Shown: positions 4,851 through 6,778 of the stretch, piece by piece | How positions within the stretch are numbered: the first letter of the stretch is position 1 | Layout of the letters: each line of letters opens with the position of its first letter | Source: Actinomycetes bacterium | Lineage (GTDB): Bacteria > Actinomycetota > Thermoleophilia > Gaiellales > Gaiellaceae | Length of the DNA stretch: 6,778 nucleotides | Reading direction: 5' to 3' | NCBI GenBank assembly: GCA_025350775.1 | Contig: JANXXF010000132.1 | Span: forward strand, 1 to 6,778 | Program-made: the position numbers and the translations under genes | The notes under the pieces: model-generated | What the model was told of the DNA's origin: nothing | Seen by the model: only the letters and a program-made list of their open reading frames with translations | Database searches by the model: none

Positions 4851-6578
4851 CTACGCGAAGGCATGGGGGTAGTGGAGGCGGGCCTGCTCCTCGCTGATGT
4901 ACCCCTCACGGACGTCGGAGAGCACGGCCTCACGGTCGCGCTCGGCCGGATTGCCGTAGCCGCCGCCACCGCCGCACCGGATCGTGAACGTCGTGCCCTT
5001 GGGGAGGGCGACGCCGGTCTCCTTGGCGATCGGCCGGGTGGTGCCGTCGGGGAAGCGCAGCTCGCCCGCGTTGGCCCGGCCGGAGAGGCCGCCGGCAAGG
5101 CCCCACGGCGCGTTCTTCGTCCGCTCGATCGTCGAGATCGCCAGTGCGTCCTCGAGGAAGTGGAAGGCCATGTCGGGCCCCAGGCCGCCGCGGAACTGGC
5201 CGGGGCCGCCGGAGTCCGGTGCAAGCTCGCAGCGCTCCATCAGCCAGGGGTTTTTCGCCTCCCACACCTCGAGCGGCGCGAAGCGGGTGGCCGCCTCGAT
5301 GTGGTGCAGGCGGGCGTTCTGGCCGTCACCGTGGATCGAGGCGCCCTGCCCAACCGGATGCGGCGAGCCGTCACCCCAGAACTGCCCGCTCTCCTCGCGC
5401 ACCCCGTACCAGAGCACCGCGCAGAGGTCGCCGCCGGAGCACGCCGAGACAGCCTCAGGCATCGCCTCGGCGACGGCATTGAGCACGACCTCGGTCGCCT
5501 GCATCGCCGGCCAGCCGTAGAGGAAGCACGGCGACGGCGACAGCGCGTGGAACATCGAGCCGGGCCGTGAGATCACCTCGATCGGGCGGAAGTGGCCCTC
5601 GTTGGGAGCCTCGCCGCCGCCGGCCAGCATGGTCATGATCACGCGCGCCGCCGAGACGGTCGAGGCGATCGGGCAGTTGACCGGGCCCTTGCGCGCATCC
5701 GGCGTCTGCGAGAAGTCCAGCCGGGCGGTCGAGCCGTCGATCTCGAGGATCACCTCGAACGGAATCGGGTCGGTCGTGATGCCGTCGTCATCCATCTCGC
5801 CACGGCCGACGTAGCGGCCGTCGGGGAGCTGCTCCAGATAGCTGCGCACGACCGCCTCACCGTGGTCGAACATCCGCTCGACGCAGTTCGAGAACGTCTC
5901 CAGGCCGTAGCGCTGCACCAGCCGCACGAGCTCGCGCGCTCCCGCACGCACGCCTGCGACTTCCGCGTTGATGTCGCCCAGCACGAACTTCGGCAGGCGC
6001 GAGTTGGCGGTCGCCATCTTCTGTATGTCCTTGACCAGCTCGCCCTTGCTGTAGAGCTTGACGCCGGGGAAGATCGTCCCCTCCTGGAAGACGTCGGTGG
6101 TGTCGGTGCAGTAGATCTCCTTGGCGCCGATGTCGAGCCAGTGCGCCTTGATGGCCGAGTAGCCGATCAGCTCGCCGCCGTCGGGCAGGAAGATCGGCAT
6201 CACGACGGCGGCGTCCTGGGGGTGCGACCCGGTCTTGTAGGGGTCGTTCATCAGGATGATGTCGCCGGGGAAGAGGTGCTCCTCGCCGCCGACCTCCTCG
6301 ACGGCGGCCTCGATGCAGAAGCTCATCGTGCCCATGAAGAAGGGGAGGCTGGGCGCCTGTGCCAGGAGCCGCATCCGGCGGTCGTAGAGCACCGCGGCGA
6401 AGTCGAGCACCTCGTAGATGATCGGGCTCATCGAGGTGCGGACGAGCGTCCGCTTGATCGCCTCGGCGCCGGAGTTGAGGCCGTGGCGGATGACCTCGGT
6501 GGTGACGGGGTCGGCGGCGGCGGCTGCACGGCCCGAGGAGGCGCGGCCGGCACGGTAGACGACGGGCTCGGCGGCCAT
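4851..6578 (-). CDS. hyuB: Hydantoinase B / 5-oxoprolinase beta-type subunit (HyuB)
   Basis: The 575-residue product is the B subunit of the ATP-dependent hydantoinase/oxoprolinase/acetone-carboxylase group. It works as a cytosolic complex with HyuA: HyuA is thought to activate the substrate with ATP and HyuB to complete the chemistry. Domain opening is DPVTTEVIRHGL (23-34). Signature blocks are ILMNDPYKTGSHPQDAAVV (108-126, His119 and Asp122), AHWLDIG (145-151), DTTDVFQEGTIFPGVKLY (159-176) and NCPIAST (301-307). PDSGGPGQFRGGLG (454-467) and the C-terminal GGGGGYGNP (536-544) follow. The ATG at 6578 has a strong AAGGAG at 7 nt and lies one base after the hyuA stop. About 22 Ala/Arg-rich residues precede the usual family start, but that ribosome binding site supports this ATG. 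Substrate class (hydantoin, N-methylhydantoin, 5-oxoproline, other) cannot be fixed from sequence. Confidence 0.96.
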   Translation of the reverse strand: MAAEPVVYRAGRASSGRAAAAADPVTTEVIRHGLNSGAEAIKRTLVRTSMSPIIYEVLDFAAVLYDRRMRLLAQAPSLPFFMGTMSFCIEAAVEEVGGEEHLFPGDIILMNDPYKTGSHPQDAAVVMPIFLPDGGELIGYSAIKAHWLDIGAKEIYCTDTTDVFQEGTIFPGVKLYSKGELVKDIQKMATANSRLPKFVLGDINAEVAGVRAGARELVRLVQRYGLETFSNCVERMFDHGEAVVRSYLEQLPDGRYVGRGEMDDDGITTDPIPFEVILEIDGSTARLDFSQTPDARKGPVNCPIASTVSAARVIMTMLAGGGEAPNEGHFRPIEVISRPGSMFHALSPSPCFLYGWPAMQATEVVLNAVAEAMPEAVSACSGGDLCAVLWYGVREESGQFWGDGSPHPVGQGASIHGDGQNARLHHIEAATRFAPLEVWEAKNPWLMERCELAPDSGGPGQFRGGLGPDMAFHFLEDALAISTIERTKNAPWGLAGGLSGRANAGELRFPDGTTRPIAKETGVALPKGTTFTIRCGGGGGYGNPAERDREAVLSDVREGYISEEQARLHYPHAFA

Positions 6579-6579
6579 C

Positions 6580-6778
6580 TCAGTGCTCCTTCGTGTCGCG
6601 GATGGCGAGGATGCCGCCTGCTCCGAGGCTGGCGTGGAAGTCGGCGTCGAGGTACGTGGTCGCCGTCTCCTCGAGGACGATGGCGGGGCCGGCGAGGCCG
6701 GCGGCGCCGATCGCGGCGCGGTCGACGATCGCGAACCGCAGCCGCTCGCCGCGGGTGAACGACCACGCCTCGACGGTG
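6580..6778 (-). CDS. hyuA: Hydantoinase A / 5-oxoprolinase alpha-type subunit (HyuA), C-terminal part only
   Basis: The minus strand is open from the right edge to the TGA at 6580-6582, giving 65 C-terminal residues. They contain the characteristic end of HyuA-type proteins: a GxxxRFAIVD-like stretch, then GLAGPAIVLEETATTYLDAD, then GAGGILAI, and a short tail RDTKEH. In this family the GPAIVxE..TT block lies near the C-terminus of an approximately 650-700-residue ATP-binding subunit. One base separates its stop from the hyuB ATG, the normal hyuA-hyuB arrangement, so the two are surely cotranscribed. The catalytic and ATP-binding parts lie outside the window. The operon promoter must also be outside. 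Confidence 0.88.
   Translation of the reverse strand, partial: TVEAWSFTRGERLRFAIVDRAAIGAAGLAGPAIVLEETATTYLDADFHASLGAGGILAIRDTKEH
6586..6591 (-). promoter_or_regulatory. Strong Shine-Dalgarno sequence of hyuB
   Basis: Read on the minus strand this is AAGGAG, 7 nt before the hyuB ATG and lying inside the last codons of hyuA. It is the best ribosome binding site in the window and fixes the hyuB start at 6578. Confidence 0.8.

Noticed and set aside
4865..5224. Extension of the M19 dipeptidase frame upstream to 5224
   Set aside because: It lies entirely within the hyuB coding region in another frame, and the M19 fold starts at the DGHTD motif near 4837.
5592..6758. 388-residue plus-strand open frame opposite hyuB
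   Set aside because: Antisense to a clearly conserved hyuB; the sequence is an Asp/Arg/Gly/Val-rich mirror with no domain signature.

Overview
The window is about 70% G+C and almost wholly coding, with short intergenic gaps, GTG starts and 4-bp GTGA gene overlaps. It also carries a predicted F420-type luciferase-like oxidoreductase. Together these suggest a chromosomal segment of an actinobacterium, possibly of the Thermoleophilia type (Gaiellales/Solirubrobacterales). The phylum is a fairly safe inference; the class is a guess. I see no mobile elements, tRNA/rRNA genes, CRISPR arrays or phage genes.

Layout. The last 21 codons of an unidentified plus-strand gene end at 67, tail to tail with a minus-strand beta-ketoacyl-ACP synthase II gene, fabF (64-1299); their stop codons overlap. 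A 57-bp divergent spacer (1300-1356) separates fabF from a plus-strand pair: an F420-dependent LLM-class oxidoreductase (1357-2325) and, overlapping it by 4 bp, a small divergent GroES-like co-chaperonin (2322-2615). This pair converges on a minus-strand catabolic operon that is transcribed from beyond the right edge. In transcription order the operon is hyuA C-terminus (6778-6580), hyuB (6578-4851), an M19 membrane-dipeptidase homologue (4837-3857), and a DadA-like FAD-dependent amino-acid dehydrogenase (3860-2628). These genes are separated by 1 nt, 13 nt and a 4-bp overlap.

Function. fabF belongs to fatty-acid elongation and appears to be transcribed alone. The hyuA-hyuB-M19-dadA operon looks like a salvage route. 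The HyuAB pair would open a cyclic amide (hydantoin, 5-oxoproline or similar) with ATP, the M19 enzyme would cleave a dipeptide or related amide, and the FAD enzyme would oxidise the released D- or N-methyl amino acid. The true substrate cannot be read from the sequence. The LLM-groES pair is translationally coupled but its joint purpose is unknown.

Most interesting points. The GroES homologue lacks about nine residues where the roof beta-hairpin lies in canonical GroES, and it has a roughly 10-residue N-terminal extension and no groEL beside it. The divergent spacer has a TANNNT -10-like hexamer exactly 7 nt before each of the two ATGs, the geometry expected for two leaderless transcripts. 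Both convergent junctions carry GC-rich inverted repeats that enclose stop codons. No wholly new system is evident; the GroES/LLM pair is the best candidate for something undescribed.
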